Source of the DNA: Pseudomonas sp. PH1b
Lineage (GTDB): Bacteria > Pseudomonadota > Gammaproteobacteria > Pseudomonadales > Pseudomonadaceae
Assembly: GCF_000633395.1 (NCBI RefSeq)
Contig: NZ_AYMU01000003.1
Span: forward strand, 1-64,000
Reading direction: 5' to 3'
DNA length: 64,000 bases
In this document: in pieces, positions 53,261-64,000 of the stretch
Layout: the number at the start of each line of letters is the position of its first letter
How positions within the stretch are numbered: the first letter of the stretch is position 1
The notes under the pieces: generated by a model
Databases searched by the model: none
Seen by the model: the letters and a program-made list of their open reading frames with translations, nothing else
What the model was told of the DNA's origin: nothing
Position numbers and translations under genes: made by a program

Positions 53261-54400
53261 ATGAACCAGGCTTTCCTTCCTTTCTCGCGCCCGAGTATTG
53301 GCGAAGAAGAGATCGCTGCAGTGGAGCAGGTTCTGCGCTCCGGCTGGATCACCACCGGCCCGAAAAACCAGGAACTGGAACAGCACTTCGCCGAACGTGT
53401 CGGTGCCCGGCATGCCGTGGCGCTGTCCTCGGCCACCGGCGCCATGCACATCACCCTGCTGGCCTTGGGCATCGGCCCTGGCGACGAAGTCATCACCCCC
53501 TCGCAGACCTGGGTCTCCACGGCCAACATGATCTGCCTGCTGGGGGCCACCCCGGTGTTCGTCGACATCGACCCCGACACCCTGATGAGCGATGCGGCGA
53601 CCATCGAGGCCGCCATCACCCCGCGGACCAAGGCGATCATTCCGGTGCACTACGCCGGTGCCGCCTTCGACCTCGACCCGCTCTACGCCCTGGCAGCACA
53701 GCATGGCATCGCGGTGATCGAGGACGCGGCCCACGCCGCAGGCACCACCTACCGTGGGCGTGCCATTGGCGCCCAAGGCACGGCGATCTTCTCCTTCCAC
53801 GCGATCAAGAACATGACCTGCGCCGAAGGCGCGATGTTCGTCAGCGATGACGAGGCCCTGGCCAACCGGGTGCGCATGCTCAAGTTCCATGGCCTGGGGG
53901 TGGACGCCTACGACCGCCTGACCCATGGCCGCAAACCCCAGGCCCAGGTGATCGAGCCCGGCTTCAAGTACAACCTGGCGGACATGAACGCGGCCATTGC
54001 CCTGGTGCAGTTGCAGCGGCTGGATGAAATCAACGCCAAGCGCGAAGTGCTGGCCCAGGCCTACCTGCAGCGCCTCGAAGGCTTGCCGGTGCAACCCCTG
54101 CTTCAACCCCGGTACCCGCAGCAGCATGCCTGGCACCTGTTCATCCTGCGCATCGACGCCGAACGCTGCGGCCTTGACCGCGACGCCTTCATGAAGGGCC
54201 TGCAGGAACAGAACATCGGCACCGGCATCCACTTCATTGCGACCCACCTGCATACCTATTACCGACAGCGCTTCCCTGAAGTGCATCTGCCTCATACCGA
54301 GTGGAACTCGGCGCGGCTATGCTCGATTCCACTGTTCCCGGACATGTCCCTCGACGACGTCGAGCGGGTCTCCGGTGCCATTGCCAACCTCCTGGACTGA
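53261..54400 (+). CDS. arnB: ArnB, UDP-4-amino-4-deoxy-L-arabinose aminotransferase
   Basis: 379 residues from ATG 53261 (GAGG upstream). Fold-type I PLP sugar aminotransferase of the DegT/DnrJ/EryC1 family: [30 protein letters not shown] lysine K183 in [12 protein letters not shown], and [13 protein letters not shown]. It transfers the amino group of glutamate to UDP-4-keto-arabinose to make UDP-L-Ara4N in the cytoplasm. First gene of the arn operon. Confidence 0.95.
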   Translation: MNQAFLPFSRPSIGEEEIAAVEQVLRSGWITTGPKNQELEQHFAERVGARHAVALSSATGAMHITLLALGIGPGDEVITPSQTWVSTANMICLLGATPVFVDIDPDTLMSDAATIEAAITPRTKAIIPVHYAGAAFDLDPLYALAAQHGIAVIEDAAHAAGTTYRGRAIGAQGTAIFSFHAIKNMTCAEGAMFVSDDEALANRVRMLKFHGLGVDAYDRLTHGRKPQAQVIEPGFKYNLADMNAAIALVQLQRLDEINAKREVLAQAYLQRLEGLPVQPLLQPRYPQQHAWHLFILRIDAERCGLDRDAFMKGLQEQNIGTGIHFIATHLHTYYRQRFPEVHLPHTEWNSARLCSIPLFPDMSLDDVERVSGAIANLLD

Positions 54401-54405
54401 AGCCT

Positions 54406-55425
54406 TTGAAACCTTATCCGATTCAGTTCGTGTCGATCGTCATTCCGGTCTACAACGAAGAACAGAGCCTCCCCGAGCTGTTGCGGCGCACCGAAGCGGC
54501 CTGCCGCCTGCTCAAGCATGATTTCGAGATCGTCCTGGTGGACGACGGCAGCCGCGACGAGTCGGCGAACATCCTGCAGGAAGCCGCCGAGCGCGAAAAC
54601 AGCCCAGTGGTGGCGGTAATCCTCAACCGCAACTACGGCCAGCACGCGGCGATCATGGCCGGCTTCGAACAATGCCGTGGCGACGTGGTGATCACCCTCG
54701 ACGCCGACCTGCAGAACCCGCCGGAAGAAATCCCGCGCCTGGTGGCCCAGGCCGAGCTGGGCTACGACGTGGTCGGCACGGTGCGCAACAACCGCCAGGA
54801 CTCGGCCTTTCGCCGCTGGCCGTCGAAGCTGATCAACCTGGCCGTGCAGCGTTCCACCGGCGTCGCCATGAGCGACTACGGCTGCATGCTGCGGGCCTAC
54901 CGCCGGACCATCATCGACGCGATGCTGGCCTGCACCGAGCGCAGCACCTTCATCCCGATCCTGGCCAACAGCTTTGCCCGGCACACCACCGAGGTGCTGG
55001 TGGAGCACGCCGAGCGCGAGCACGGCGACTCCAAGTACAGCCCGATGCGCCTGATCAACCTGATGTTCGACCTGATCACCTGCATGACCACCACGCCCCT
55101 GCGGCTGCTGAGCATCATCGGCTTCGGCATGGCCGGCCTCGGTGCGGTGTTCGCCCTGATGCTGATCGTCCTGCGGCTGATCTTCGGCGCCACCTGGGCC
55201 GGCGACGGCACCTTCGTGCTGTTCGCGGTGCTGTTCGTGTTCACCGGTGGCCAGTTCATCGGCATGGGCCTCTTGGGTGAATACCTGGGGCGCATGTACA
55301 GCGACGTGCGCGCCCGCCCACGCTTCTTCATTGAAAAAGTCTTGCGCAGCCAACCGGCGGCTCCGGCCCCGACTGTGACTGTCGACGGTTTAACTTCCAC
55401 CCATACTGATCAGGTTTCGCCATGA
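54406..55425 (+). CDS. arnC: ArnC, undecaprenyl-phosphate Ara4FN transferase
   Basis: 339 residues from TTG 54406 (reading [20 protein letters not shown], the family's usual start), five bases after the arnB stop; upstream in-frame Met codons lie inside arnB. GT2 glycosyltransferase domain with DDGS and DADLQNPPE metal-binding motifs, then two C-terminal transmembrane helices (about 235-300). It attaches formylated Ara4N to undecaprenyl phosphate at the cytoplasmic membrane face. The rare TTG start and close spacing suggest coupled translation. Confidence 0.94.
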   Translation: MKPYPIQFVSIVIPVYNEEQSLPELLRRTEAACRLLKHDFEIVLVDDGSRDESANILQEAAERENSPVVAVILNRNYGQHAAIMAGFEQCRGDVVITLDADLQNPPEEIPRLVAQAELGYDVVGTVRNNRQDSAFRRWPSKLINLAVQRSTGVAMSDYGCMLRAYRRTIIDAMLACTERSTFIPILANSFARHTTEVLVEHAEREHGDSKYSPMRLINLMFDLITCMTTTPLRLLSIIGFGMAGLGAVFALMLIVLRLIFGATWAGDGTFVLFAVLFVFTGGQFIGMGLLGEYLGRMYSDVRARPRFFIEKVLRSQPAAPAPTVTVDGLTSTHTDQVSP

Positions 55426-57428
55426 GCAATAAAGCTATCGTCTTCGCCTACCACGACATCGGCTGTGCAGGCATCGAAGCCCTGCTCAACGCAGGTTATG
55501 AGATCGCCGCGGTGTTCACCCACGCCGACGACCCCAAGGAAAACACCTTCTACGGCTCGGTGGCCCAGCTCTGCGCACGCAAGGGCATTGCCGTGCACGC
55601 CCCGGAAGATGCCAACCACCCGCTGTGGATCGAGCGCATCGCCAAGCTCGACCCCGACTACCTGTTCTCCTTCTACTACCGCAACCTGCTGAGCGAGCCA
55701 CTGCTGGCCACCGCGAAAAAGGGTGCGTTCAACCTGCACGGCTCGCTGCTGCCGCACTACCGTGGCCGCGCACCGGCCAACTGGGTGCTGGTCAAGGGCG
55801 AAACCGAAACCGGCGTGACCCTGCACCGCATGGTCAAGCGCGCCGACGCCGGCGCCATCATTGCCCAGCAACGGGTCGCCATCGAGCGCAGCGACACCGC
55901 GCTGACCCTGCACCACAAACTGCGTGACGCCGCCGCCAGCCTGCTGCGCGACACCCTGCCGGCACTGGCCCAGGGCAAGATCACCGAGACCGCCCAGGAC
56001 GAATCCAAGGCCAGCTATTTCGGTCGTCGCACCGCAGCGGACGGCAAGATCGACTGGCAGCGCCCGGCCGAAGAACTGTTCAACCTGGTACGTGCCGTCA
56101 CCCAGCCGTACCCGGGCGCCTTCTGCGCCGTGGGCGAGCACAAGCTGATCGTCTGGAGCGCCGAAGTCGCCAAGGGCAATGAAGGCCAGGCCCCGGGCCG
56201 GGTCATCAGCGTCGACCCGCTGCGCATCGCTTGCGGCGAAGATTCCCTGGTCATCACCTCGGGCCAGCGCAATGCCAACGGCCTGTACCTGGGCGGCCCG
56301 CAACTGGCCAATGAACTGGGCCTGGTGGACGGCTCGATCCTGCGCGGTGCGGAGTCCGGCCGTAAACCACGTCGCACCCGGGTACTGATCCTCGGCGTCA
56401 ACGGCTTTATCGGCAACCACCTGTCCGAGCGCCTGCTGCGTGACGACAAGTACGACGTCTACGGCCTGGACATCGGCTCCGACGCCATCGAACGCCTGCG
56501 CAGCCACCCCAACTTCCACTTCGTCGAAGGCGATATCAGCATTCACTCCGAGTGGATCGAATACCACATCAAGAAGTGCGACGTGGTCCTGCCGCTGGTG
56601 GCCATCGCCACCCCGATCGAATACACCCGCAACCCACTGCGCGTGTTCGAACTGGACTTCGAGGAAAACCTCAAGCTGGTGCGCTACTGCGTCAAGTACA
56701 ACAAGCGGGTGATCTTCCCGTCGACCTCGGAAGTCTATGGCATGTGCCAGGACAAGAACTTCGACGAAGACACCTCCAACCTGATCGTCGGCCCGATCAA
56801 CAAGCAGCGCTGGATCTACTCGGTGTCCAAGCAGTTGCTGGACCGGGTGATCTGGGCCTACGGCGCCAAGGGCCTGAACTTCACCCTGTTCCGTCCGTTC
56901 AACTGGATGGGCCCGCGCCTGGACCGTCTGGATTCGGCACGCATCGGCAGCTCCCGGGCCATCACCCAGTTGATCCTCAACCTGGTGGAAGGTACGCCGA
57001 TCCGTCTGTTCGACGGTGGCGAGCAGAAGCGCTGCTTCACCGACATCGCCGACGGCATCGAAGCCCTGGCGCGCATCGTCGACAACGACAATGACTGCTG
57101 CAACGGCCAGATCGTCAACATCGGCAACCCGGACAACGAAGCCAGCATCCGCCAGCTGGGCGAAGAGCTGCTGCGTCAGTTCGAAGCCCACCCGCTGCGC
57201 AGCAACTTCCCGCCGTTCGCTGGTTTCCGCGACGTCGAAAGCAAGGCCTTCTACGGCGCCGGCTACCAGGACGTGGAACACCGCAAGCCAAGCATCGACA
57301 ACGCCAAGCGCCTGCTGAACTGGGAGCCGACCGTGGAAATGAGCGAAACCATCGGTAATACCCTGGACTTCTTCCTGCGTGAAGCCATGCTGGAAATCGC
57401 CGATCGCGCCAAGAAAGAAGCACGCTGA
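55422..57428 (+). CDS. arnA: ArnA, bifunctional formyltransferase/decarboxylase
   Basis: 668 residues, overlapping arnC by ATGA. Residues 1-about 305 are the UDP-L-Ara4N formyltransferase with N104, H106 ([18 protein letters not shown]) and D142; about 315-665 is the NAD-dependent UDP-glucuronate decarboxylase with [14 protein letters not shown] and YSVSKQ (Tyr/Lys pair). It opens and closes the cytoplasmic part of the route: oxidises UDP-glucuronate to the 4-keto pentose, then formylates the ArnB product. Length and fusion order match E. coli ArnA. Confidence 0.96.
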   Translation: MSNKAIVFAYHDIGCAGIEALLNAGYEIAAVFTHADDPKENTFYGSVAQLCARKGIAVHAPEDANHPLWIERIAKLDPDYLFSFYYRNLLSEPLLATAKKGAFNLHGSLLPHYRGRAPANWVLVKGETETGVTLHRMVKRADAGAIIAQQRVAIERSDTALTLHHKLRDAAASLLRDTLPALAQGKITETAQDESKASYFGRRTAADGKIDWQRPAEELFNLVRAVTQPYPGAFCAVGEHKLIVWSAEVAKGNEGQAPGRVISVDPLRIACGEDSLVITSGQRNANGLYLGGPQLANELGLVDGSILRGAESGRKPRRTRVLILGVNGFIGNHLSERLLRDDKYDVYGLDIGSDAIERLRSHPNFHFVEGDISIHSEWIEYHIKKCDVVLPLVAIATPIEYTRNPLRVFELDFEENLKLVRYCVKYNKRVIFPSTSEVYGMCQDKNFDEDTSNLIVGPINKQRWIYSVSKQLLDRVIWAYGAKGLNFTLFRPFNWMGPRLDRLDSARIGSSRAITQLILNLVEGTPIRLFDGGEQKRCFTDIADGIEALARIVDNDNDCCNGQIVNIGNPDNEASIRQLGEELLRQFEAHPLRSNFPPFAGFRDVESKAFYGAGYQDVEHRKPSIDNAKRLLNWEPTVEMSETIGNTLDFFLREAMLEIADRAKKEAR

Positions 57429-58312
57429 TGCAGGCAGGTCTGCGCATTGATGTCGATACCTACCGCGGCACCCGGGAGGGGGTGCCACGGCTGCTCGAAA
57501 CGCTGGATGAGGCCGGGGTCAAGGCGACCTTCTTCTTCAGCGTCGGGCCGGACAACATGGGGCGCCACCTGTGGCGCCTGATCCGTCCGCAGTTCCTCTG
57601 GAAAATGCTGCGGTCCAATGCCGCGGGCCTGTACGGCTGGGACATTCTCCTGGCCGGCACTGCCTGGCCGGGCAAACCCATAGGCCGGGACCTGGGGCAC
57701 TTGATGCGCCAGACCCTGGCCGCCGGCCATGAAGTCGGCCTGCACGCCTGGGATCACCACGGCTGGCAGGCCAATACCGGGCGTTGGAGCCAGGCACAAC
57801 TGATCGAACAGATCCGCCTGGGCGTCGACTGCCTCAACGATATTCTCGGGCAAGCGGTGAGCTGCTCGGCGTCCGCCGGTTGGCGCGCCGATGAACGCGT
57901 CATCGAGGCCAAGCAACAATTCGGCTTTCGCTACAACAGCGATTGCCGCGGCCAGAGCCTGTTCCAGCCGCGCCTGGCGGACGGCAGCCTGGGCGCACCA
58001 CAGATTCCGGTGGACCTGCCGACCTTCGACGAAGTGGTCGGGCCGGTGGTGGCCGCCAATGATTTCAACCGCTTCATCCTTGACCGGTTCAGCCCGGACA
58101 AACTCAACGTCTATACGGTGCATGCCGAAGTAGAAGGGATTCTCATGGCCAATGATTTCCGCCAGCTGCTGGCCAGTGCCAAGCAGCGCGACATCCACTT
58201 CCAGCCCCTGGGGGACCTGCTCCCGGCCAACCCTGCCAGCCTGCCTGTTGGCCAGGTGGTGCGCGGCGCCCTGGAAGGCCGCGAAGGCTGGCTGGGAGTG
58301 CAAGGCACATGA
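57428..58312 (+). CDS. arnD: ArnD, deformylase of undecaprenyl-phosphate Ara4FN
   Basis: 294 residues, overlapping the arnA stop by one base (TGATG). Polysaccharide-deacetylase (NodB-like) motifs: [22 protein letters not shown] (metal Asp) and [14 protein letters not shown] (metal His). It removes the formyl group from the lipid-linked sugar before flipping. Fourth gene of the coupled arn set, overlapping arnT by ATGA. Confidence 0.94.
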   Translation: MQAGLRIDVDTYRGTREGVPRLLETLDEAGVKATFFFSVGPDNMGRHLWRLIRPQFLWKMLRSNAAGLYGWDILLAGTAWPGKPIGRDLGHLMRQTLAAGHEVGLHAWDHHGWQANTGRWSQAQLIEQIRLGVDCLNDILGQAVSCSASAGWRADERVIEAKQQFGFRYNSDCRGQSLFQPRLADGSLGAPQIPVDLPTFDEVVGPVVAANDFNRFILDRFSPDKLNVYTVHAEVEGILMANDFRQLLASAKQRDIHFQPLGDLLPANPASLPVGQVVRGALEGREGWLGVQGT

Positions 58313-59958
58313 CCAGACGTTGGGCCCTGCCGCTGTTGCTGATCGCTTTCGGTCTGTTCTACCTGTTGCCCATGGCCACCCACGGCCTGTGGATTCCCGA
58401 TGAAACCCGCTACGCGCAGATCAGCCAGGAAATGCTCCTGAGCGGCCACTGGGCGTCGCCGCATTTCATGGGCATCCGCTATTTCGAGAAACCCGTGGCC
58501 GGCTACTGGATGATGGCCATCGGGCAGGCGCTGTTTGGCGACAACCTGTTCGGCGTGCGCGTGGCCTCGGCCCTGAGCACCGGCCTCAGCGTGATCCTGG
58601 TGTACCTGCTGGCCCGGCGCCTGTGGAACGATCCACGCAAGAGCCTGGCCTGTGCCCTGCTCTACATGAGCTTCACCGTGGTCGCGCTGCTGGCCGGCTA
58701 CGCCAACCTCGATCCGCAGTTCACCTTCTGGGTCAACCTGAGCCTGGTGGCGCTGTGGTTCACCTTCGACTGCCAGACCCGGCGCGGCCAGTTGATGGCC
58801 TGGGTGGTGCTGGGACTGGCCTGCGGCATGGGCTTCATGACCAAGGGTTTCCTTGCCTGGCTGCTGCCGGTACTGGTGGCCCTGCCCTATGCGATCTGGC
58901 AGAAGCGCTTGCGTGCGCTGCTGGTGTACGGCGGCATCGGTGTGCTGGTGGCGGTGCTCATCAGCCTGCCCTGGGCCCTGGCGGTGCATGCCCAGGAACC
59001 GGATTACTGGCGGTTCTTCTTCTGGCACGAACACATCCGCCGCTTCGCCGGTGACGATGCCCAGCACGCTTCGCCCTGGTGGTACTACCTGCCGCTGCTG
59101 GTGGGGTTCTGCGTGCCCTGGGTGCTGTTGCTGCCGGTCGGCCTCAAGCAGGCCTGGCAGGACCGACGCACTCCCGCTAGCGGTTTTCTGCTGCTGTGCC
59201 TGGTCCTGCCCCTGGCCTTCTTCAGCTTGAGCAAGGGCAAGCTGCCGGCCTATATCCTGCCGTGCCTGCTGCCGCTGGCGCTGTTGATGGGCAACGCCCT
59301 GATCGACCGCCTGGCCGCCGGCAAGACCCGGATCGTCAGCCTCAACGGGCTGCTCAATCTGCTGGTCGGGGTGCTGGCCCTGCTGGCCCTGGTGTACTTC
59401 CAGATGAAGAAGCCGGTGTTCGTCAACGAGCCGCAGCATCTGGTGCTGGTGTACGTGCTGCTACTGGGCTGGATCCTCAGCAACCTGCTGCAGGCCATGC
59501 GCCCCCTGACCCTGTGGGCCGCACCGGCCCTGGGCAGTTTCCTGCTGGTGGCCCTGGCCCCGGCGGCGTTGCCCAACTCGGTGGTCTACAACAAGATTCC
59601 CGACCAGTTCATCATCGATCACGTGGCCGAACTGGGGCAGGCCAAGGCGTTGCTGAGCAATGACCTGGGCGCGGCTTCGGCCCTGGCCTGGCGCCTGCGG
59701 CGTCCCGACGTGACCCTGTACAACACCTCCGGCGAGGTGAAATACGGCCTGGCCTATGCAGACTCGATCCAGCGCAAGGTCGACCTCAACCAGGTCCAGC
59801 CGTGGATCGCCGAAGCCCGCAAGCAGGGTTCCATCGGCGTGGTGATGCGGGTCAAGAGCAGTGACGAGATCCACGAAGTCGAACTGCTGCCCAAGGATGC
59901 CAAGCGCTACGAGCAAGGCAATATCGTGATCTTCATCATTCCCCAGAGCCAGCCATGA
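58309..59958 (+). CDS. arnT: ArnT, lipid A Ara4N transferase
   Basis: 549 residues, normal ArnT length. About 12-13 transmembrane helices; the first periplasmic loop has the GT-C signature [15 protein letters not shown], and [15 protein letters not shown] segments follow. The C-terminal periplasmic domain is about 430-549. It moves Ara4N from undecaprenyl phosphate to lipid A phosphates on the outer face of the inner membrane, lowering surface negative charge and giving polymyxin/cationic-peptide resistance. Overlaps arnD and arnE by ATGA on both sides. Confidence 0.95.
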   Translation: MTRRWALPLLLIAFGLFYLLPMATHGLWIPDETRYAQISQEMLLSGHWASPHFMGIRYFEKPVAGYWMMAIGQALFGDNLFGVRVASALSTGLSVILVYLLARRLWNDPRKSLACALLYMSFTVVALLAGYANLDPQFTFWVNLSLVALWFTFDCQTRRGQLMAWVVLGLACGMGFMTKGFLAWLLPVLVALPYAIWQKRLRALLVYGGIGVLVAVLISLPWALAVHAQEPDYWRFFFWHEHIRRFAGDDAQHASPWWYYLPLLVGFCVPWVLLLPVGLKQAWQDRRTPASGFLLLCLVLPLAFFSLSKGKLPAYILPCLLPLALLMGNALIDRLAAGKTRIVSLNGLLNLLVGVLALLALVYFQMKKPVFVNEPQHLVLVYVLLLGWILSNLLQAMRPLTLWAAPALGSFLLVALAPAALPNSVVYNKIPDQFIIDHVAELGQAKALLSNDLGAASALAWRLRRPDVTLYNTSGEVKYGLAYADSIQRKVDLNQVQPWIAEARKQGSIGVVMRVKSSDEIHEVELLPKDAKRYEQGNIVIFIIPQSQP

Positions 59959-60299
59959 GCCTGGTGCTTCTACTCCTGGCCTGCGGGCTGACCTGCCTCG
60001 GCCAGGTGGCGCAGAAGTTCGCCGTGGAAAGCTGGCGCGACCAGCCGTCGAGCCTGCTGCACAAGCTGCGCTCGGGCTGGCTGTGGCTGGCCCTGTTCAG
60101 CCTCGGCCTGGGCCTGCTGGTGTGGCTGCTGGTGCTGCAACGGATGGAGGTGGGCGTGGCCTACCCGATGCTCAGCCTGAACTTCGTGTTGATTACCCTG
60201 ATTGCCCGCTTCGTCTTCCACGAGCCCATCGACCGTCGCCATTGGTTCGGCGTGGCCCTGGTGATTGGCGGTGTGCTGCTGTTGAGTCGCCACGCATGA
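59955..60299 (+). CDS. arnE: ArnE, flippase subunit
   Basis: 114 residues with four transmembrane helices of the EamA/small multidrug resistance type ([68 protein letters not shown]). With ArnF it is thought to flip undecaprenyl-phosphate-Ara4N to the periplasmic side. Overlaps arnT and arnF by ATGA. Confidence 0.92.
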   Translation: MSLVLLLLACGLTCLGQVAQKFAVESWRDQPSSLLHKLRSGWLWLALFSLGLGLLVWLLVLQRMEVGVAYPMLSLNFVLITLIARFVFHEPIDRRHWFGVALVIGGVLLLSRHA

Positions 60300-60709
60300 G
60301 CCGGGCCAAGGGATTCGCCTTCGCCCTGGGCAGCGTGGCCCTGGTCAGCGGCGCCCAGCTGGGCATGCGCTGGAGCATGACCCGCCTGCCCGCCCCGGAT
60401 CAGTGGCTGGCGGCGCTGAGTGCCGGCAGCGTCGATCTCGCGGCCCTGGCGGTGGTCATCGCGGCCATCGGCGCCTATGCGCTGTCGATGCTCTGCTGGC
60501 TGCTGGCCCTGCGCGACCTGCCGCTGGGACGGGCCTATTCGTTGCTGAGCATCAGCTACGCCCTGGTCTACCTGCTGGCCGCCGGCCTGCCGCTGTTCAA
60601 CGAACCGTTCACGCTTTCCAAAACCCTCGGGGTGGCCTTGGTCATCCTCGGGGTCATTACCATCAACTCTCGACCTGCACCCGCGACAAGTCCCAGGAAT
60701 ACCCCATGA
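60296..60709 (+). CDS. arnF: ArnF, flippase subunit
   Basis: 137 residues from ATG 60296, overlapping the arnE stop (ATGA); the longer reading frame upstream lies inside arnE. Four transmembrane helices paralogous to ArnE ([68 protein letters not shown]). Partner of ArnE in flipping the lipid-linked aminoarabinose. Overlaps ugd by ATGA. Confidence 0.92.
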   Translation: MSRAKGFAFALGSVALVSGAQLGMRWSMTRLPAPDQWLAALSAGSVDLAALAVVIAAIGAYALSMLCWLLALRDLPLGRAYSLLSISYALVYLLAAGLPLFNEPFTLSKTLGVALVILGVITINSRPAPATSPRNTP

Positions 60710-62070
60710 AAATCAGCGTATTTGGAAGTGGTTACGTCGGCCTTGTACAAGCCGCCGTATTGGCTGAAGTCGGCCACGATGTCATCTGCATGGACATCGA
60801 TGAGCAAAAGGTCAAACAGCTGCAACAGGGGCATGTGAGCATCTTCGAGCCCGGGCTCGCGAGCCTGGTGAAGGAAAACCTCGAGGCCAAGCGCCTGCAC
60901 TTCACCAGCGATGAAAAACTCGCGGTGCAGCACGGCCAGGTGCTGTTCATCGCCGTCGGCACGCCGTCCAGCGAAGACGGCTCGGCGGACCTGCGCTACG
61001 TGCTGTCGGTGGGCGATGCGGTGGCCCGCCACCGCGAGCAGCCGGCGATCCTGGTGGAAAAATCCACCGTACCGGTGGGCACTGGCGATACCTTGAAGGC
61101 GCACATCGAAAAGGCCCTCGACGGCCGTGCGCTGCAATTCGATATCGTCTCCAACCCGGAATTCCTCAAGGAAGGCTCGGCCGTCAGCGACTGCCGCCGT
61201 CCGGACCGGATCATCATCGGCTGCGAGCGCGAGGAAGTGCGTGAGGTGATGCGCGACCTGTATGCGCCATTCAACCGCAACCACGACCGCATCATGTTCA
61301 TGGACCTGCGCAGCGCCGAGCTGACCAAATACGCGGCCAACTGCATGCTGGCCACCAAGATCAGCTTCATCAACCAGATCGCCGAGCTGGCCGAGCATCT
61401 GGGCGCGGACATCGAATCGGTGCGCCTGGGCATCGGTGCCGACTCACGCATCGGCTATCACTTCATCTACCCGGGCTGCGGCTACGGCGGCTCGTGCTTT
61501 CCCAAGGACATGCGCGCCCTGATCCACAGTGCCCAGGAGGCCCACTGCTCGAGCGACCTTTTGCAAGCGGTGGAAGCCATCAACGAACGGCAGAAACACA
61601 AGCTGTTCGAGCGCATCAACGCCTTCTACAAGGGCGACCTCGCGGGCAAGACCTTCGCCGTCTGGGGCCTGGCGTTCAAGCCCAACACCGACGACATGCG
61701 TGATGCGCCGAGCCGGGTGCTGCTCGATGCCTTGTTCGCCGCCGGGGCCGAAGTCCGTGCCTTCGACCCGGAAGCCATGCAGGAAACCCAAAAGCTCTAC
61801 CCGGACGAATCGAAGCTGATGCTCATGGGCACTCCGGAATCAGTGCTGGTGGGTGCCGACGCACTGATCATCTGCACCGAGTGGCAGCAGTTCAAGGCGC
61901 CGGATTTCGACTTGATCGAGCAGCGCCTGAAATCCCCGGTGATCTTCGACGGGCGCAACCTGTACGACGCCGAACGCCTGGCGCGCAATGGCTTCACCTA
62001 CTTCCCGATCGGTCGCGGTGAATCGCGCAACCTGCCGATTCCTCACCAGCAGTGGACTCCCGAGGCCTGA
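60706..62070 (+). CDS. ugd: UDP-glucose 6-dehydrogenase
   Basis: 454 residues from ATG 60706. N-terminal Rossmann domain ([24 protein letters not shown]), [10 protein letters not shown], catalytic Cys in [12 protein letters not shown] and C-terminal UDP-binding domain ([18 protein letters not shown]). It oxidises UDP-glucose to UDP-glucuronate, the entry substrate of ArnA, so the operon carries its own precursor supply. Overlaps arnF by ATGA; the next gene follows directly after its stop. Confidence 0.95.
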   Translation: MKISVFGSGYVGLVQAAVLAEVGHDVICMDIDEQKVKQLQQGHVSIFEPGLASLVKENLEAKRLHFTSDEKLAVQHGQVLFIAVGTPSSEDGSADLRYVLSVGDAVARHREQPAILVEKSTVPVGTGDTLKAHIEKALDGRALQFDIVSNPEFLKEGSAVSDCRRPDRIIIGCEREEVREVMRDLYAPFNRNHDRIMFMDLRSAELTKYAANCMLATKISFINQIAELAEHLGADIESVRLGIGADSRIGYHFIYPGCGYGGSCFPKDMRALIHSAQEAHCSSDLLQAVEAINERQKHKLFERINAFYKGDLAGKTFAVWGLAFKPNTDDMRDAPSRVLLDALFAAGAEVRAFDPEAMQETQKLYPDESKLMLMGTPESVLVGADALIICTEWQQFKAPDFDLIEQRLKSPVIFDGRNLYDAERLARNGFTYFPIGRGESRNLPIPHQQWTPEA

Positions 62071-63696
62071 ATGAACACCTCCCCCAGCTCCCCTTCGAAC
62101 ACACTTCTCTGGCAATCGTTGGGGCTGGGGCTGTTGGCCTTGCTGCTGTTCTGCGCCGGTGCCGACCATCAGTCGGCGATCGGCTTCGATTCGCGCTTCG
62201 TGCTCTTTGCCAAGGAAATGCTGCGCCACGGGCCGGGGTTCTTCCCCACCACCTATGGCCAGCCCTATGCCGACTATTCCAGCGCCTCGACCCTGCTGGT
62301 CTGGCTGTTCTCCCTGCCTTCGGGCCAGGTCAGCAGTCTTAGCGCCTGGTTGCCCACGGCCATCGCCTCGGCCTTGATCGTCAGCCTGGTCTATCGCCTG
62401 TTGGCCCCCTATTCCCGGACCTGGGCGCTGTTGAGCATTGCCTTGCTCCTGCTCAGCAACACCTTCATCAGCGAAACCCGCGCCGTGTCCCTGGACCAGA
62501 TGCTCGCCGCGGTGTCCCTGGCGGTGTTCTACCTGGGTTATGCCCATGACCACTTCGGCGCTCCACGGCGCCTGGGCTGGATCTTCCTCCTGCTGCTCCT
62601 GGGTTTTGCCATTCGCGGGCCCATCGGCTTGGTGATCCCCACCGGCATGCTGTGCAGCTACTACCTGATGGCCGGCCAGTGGCGGCGCCTGTTCAGCGTC
62701 GGTTTCAGTGCCCTGTTGCTGTTAGGTGCCTGCGTTGCCTTGTTGCTCTGGCTGGCCAAACTCAGCGGCGGCCAGGTTTTTGTCGACGATGTGATCCGCA
62801 TGCAGTTCATGGGCCGCATGGATGGCAGCGAAGGCTCCAGCGGGGTGTTCTATTACTTCACCAGTTCCCTGGGCAATTACGCCCTGGCCTACCCGCTGGC
62901 GATCCTCACGTGGATCGTGGTGTTGCTGAAGCGCCCAGGCCAACCCAGCCCGGCCTTGAACCTGCTGCGCCTGTGCACTGCCGCCGGCCTGGTGGTGATG
63001 ATCGGCCTGTCGATTCCCCAGGCGAAAAAGGCCCGTTACCTGCTGCCGATGCTGCCCATGGCGGCAATCATTGCAGCCTATCCGTTCCAGGCCGGCCGAG
63101 AGCGCCTCATGGGCTGGCTGCGCGGGTTGATCCAGGGCTTGTGGCTGTTGCTGCCAGGGCTGCTGATCATCGGCCTGATAGTGTTGCGCCGCAGGTTTCC
63201 CGAGCACCTGAGCGACCTCACCCCAATGCTGCTGATACTGGGCCTGTTGCAACTGCTGTCCCTGGGGCTGCTGTGCAAACGCCAGTGGCGCGCCGTGGGC
63301 CTGGCCTACAGTGCGGTGGCGGCGGTCTGGGCCTGTTACATCGGGGTGTTCGAGCCGGTGGAGCACCAGCTCTATGACACTCGGGCATTCAGCCACGCGG
63401 CCATGCAATTGATCGAAGCGGACCCGGCGCCGGTGGTCCTGCACCGCATGGGCAAGGATGCCAAGGCGATCAAGTTCATGGTCAACCTGGACCGCGACCT
63501 GCAACCGCAGTTCACCGACCAGCCGGCAGCCCTGGCCCAGGTCCCGGGGCCGGCCTGGGTGATCCTCGACCAGAGCGACCTGCCGAGCCTGCAGGGCACG
63601 CCCCTGGCACAGCTGGCCCCGGTACTCAGCGGGCGTTTCGACAAGAACGACTTCATCCTCCTGCACCTGCCCAAGACCAGCGCTGCGCAACCCTGA
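62071..63696 (+). CDS. ArnT-like membrane glycosyltransferase (GT-C)
   Basis: 541 residues starting immediately after the ugd stop. About 12 transmembrane helices with the GT-C layout: first loop FDSRFVLFAKEMLRHGP with Asp but not the DE pair of ArnT, later IRGPIGLVIPTG and QAKKARYLLPMLPM. The C-terminal periplasmic part is short. It probably transfers a sugar or aminoarabinose from undecaprenyl phosphate to another acceptor such as the LPS core or a second lipid A site; this is inferred from operon position. P. aeruginosa arn lacks, to my knowledge, a gene here. Confidence 0.82.
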   Translation: MNTSPSSPSNTLLWQSLGLGLLALLLFCAGADHQSAIGFDSRFVLFAKEMLRHGPGFFPTTYGQPYADYSSASTLLVWLFSLPSGQVSSLSAWLPTAIASALIVSLVYRLLAPYSRTWALLSIALLLLSNTFISETRAVSLDQMLAAVSLAVFYLGYAHDHFGAPRRLGWIFLLLLLGFAIRGPIGLVIPTGMLCSYYLMAGQWRRLFSVGFSALLLLGACVALLLWLAKLSGGQVFVDDVIRMQFMGRMDGSEGSSGVFYYFTSSLGNYALAYPLAILTWIVVLLKRPGQPSPALNLLRLCTAAGLVVMIGLSIPQAKKARYLLPMLPMAAIIAAYPFQAGRERLMGWLRGLIQGLWLLLPGLLIIGLIVLRRRFPEHLSDLTPMLLILGLLQLLSLGLLCKRQWRAVGLAYSAVAAVWACYIGVFEPVEHQLYDTRAFSHAAMQLIEADPAPVVLHRMGKDAKAIKFMVNLDRDLQPQFTDQPAALAQVPGPAWVILDQSDLPSLQGTPLAQLAPVLSGRFDKNDFILLHLPKTSAAQP

Positions 63697-63738
63697 AACC
63701 GTTGCGCGGCCCCCCGCCCGCTCCTTACACTCGCGCCC

Positions 63739-64000
63739 ATGACCATTCAGATTCGTCGGGCGCAGGAGCCCGATGCGGCCTTTCTTCCCGCAATTGAAAC
63801 CTCGGCTGCCGAGCTGTTCCGCCTGGACCCGGAACTGGCCTGGCTGGCCGAGGCCGAAGTGGCGGACGCCGCCAGCCATCAGGACAACATCCAGCGCCAC
63901 CCCGTCTGGGTCGCAGTGACCGCTGACAACCAGCGCTGCGGCTTTCTCAACGCCCAGGTCTGTGATCGCGAACTGCATGTCTGGGAAATTTCCGTGGCCA
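63739..64000 (+). CDS. GNAT-family acetyltransferase (5' part, cut by window end)
   Basis: ATG 63739 opens a frame (MTIQIRRAQEPDAAFLPAIE...) that runs off the window after 87 codons. The start pattern IRRAQEPDAAFL and the strand WVAVTADNQRCGFLNAQVCDRELHVWEISV match the first half of GNAT N-acetyltransferases; the acetyl-CoA-binding loop lies beyond the edge. It follows the glycosyltransferase by 42 bp but appears unrelated to lipid A. Confidence 0.8.
   Translation, partial: MTIQIRRAQEPDAAFLPAIETSAAELFRLDPELAWLAEAEVADAASHQDNIQRHPVWVAVTADNQRCGFLNAQVCDRELHVWEISVA

Noticed and set aside
1..64000. tRNA, rRNA, CRISPR arrays and intact insertion sequences
   Set aside because: None was recognised by eye; no repeat-spacer pattern and no transposase gene seen. 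Small RNAs cannot be excluded without a computed search.

Overview
The window is high-GC DNA with gene content typical of the Pseudomonas protegens / P. chlororaphis group. The strongest marker is a complete fit locus (Fit insect toxin, FitA-H, positions 261-21808). Further support comes from an arn lipid A modification operon, a Tge2/Tgi2-like type VI effector-immunity pair first described from P. protegens, and Pseudomonas-type REP sequences. No tRNA, rRNA or CRISPR array was seen.

Layout. (1) 0.26-21.8 kb: regulators fitH and fitG (+), then on the minus strand the transcription order fitA-fitB-fitC-fitD-fitE-fitF: a type I secretion system with two ABC proteins, the 2999-residue Mcf-like toxin FitD, a TolC-like outer-membrane protein and a hybrid sensor kinase. 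The fitA reading frame is interrupted at a run of eight G, which separates its N-terminal 68 or so codons from the rest. (2) 22-32 kb: accessory and metabolic genes. These include an unknown membrane protein, a DUF2251-like protein, a crotonase, a sulfonate-type binding protein, a PraB-like secreted protein, an XRE-cupin regulator coupled to a 53-codon gene, an extraordinary Met/Cys-rich protein (66 Met and 15 Cys in 167 residues, internally duplicated), an AraC/LysE pair, a Nudix hydrolase with a decayed neighbour, and a Sco/PCuAC copper-chaperone pair. (3) 32.3-34.9 kb: a two-gene ATPase + HNH nuclease cassette resembling Septu anti-phage systems. (4) 35-46 kb: a methyltransferase, a LysR regulator divergent from an acyl-CoA synthetase and a single-chain biotin-dependent acyl-CoA carboxylase, two REPINs, an MFS exporter with a divergent Cys-rich regulator, an alpha/beta hydrolase and a PagP-like protein. 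(5) 46.5-53 kb: the Tge2/Tgi2-like pair, a Fur-box-preceded Fe(III) ABC transporter, a stand-alone DUF4880 stub and an orphan tyrosine recombinase. (6) 53.2-63.7 kb: arnBCADTEF-ugd plus an ArnT-like glycosyltransferase, mostly translationally coupled, then the start of a GNAT acetyltransferase cut by the window edge.

How the parts work together (inference from families): FitF/FitH/FitG control the toxin genes, FitABC and FitE export FitD; Arn, Ugd and PagP-like proteins remodel lipid A against cationic peptides such as insect host-defence peptides; Tge2, the ATPase/HNH cassette, copper and iron genes serve competition, phage defence and metal balance. Functions are assigned from motifs and family knowledge only; no database search was run.
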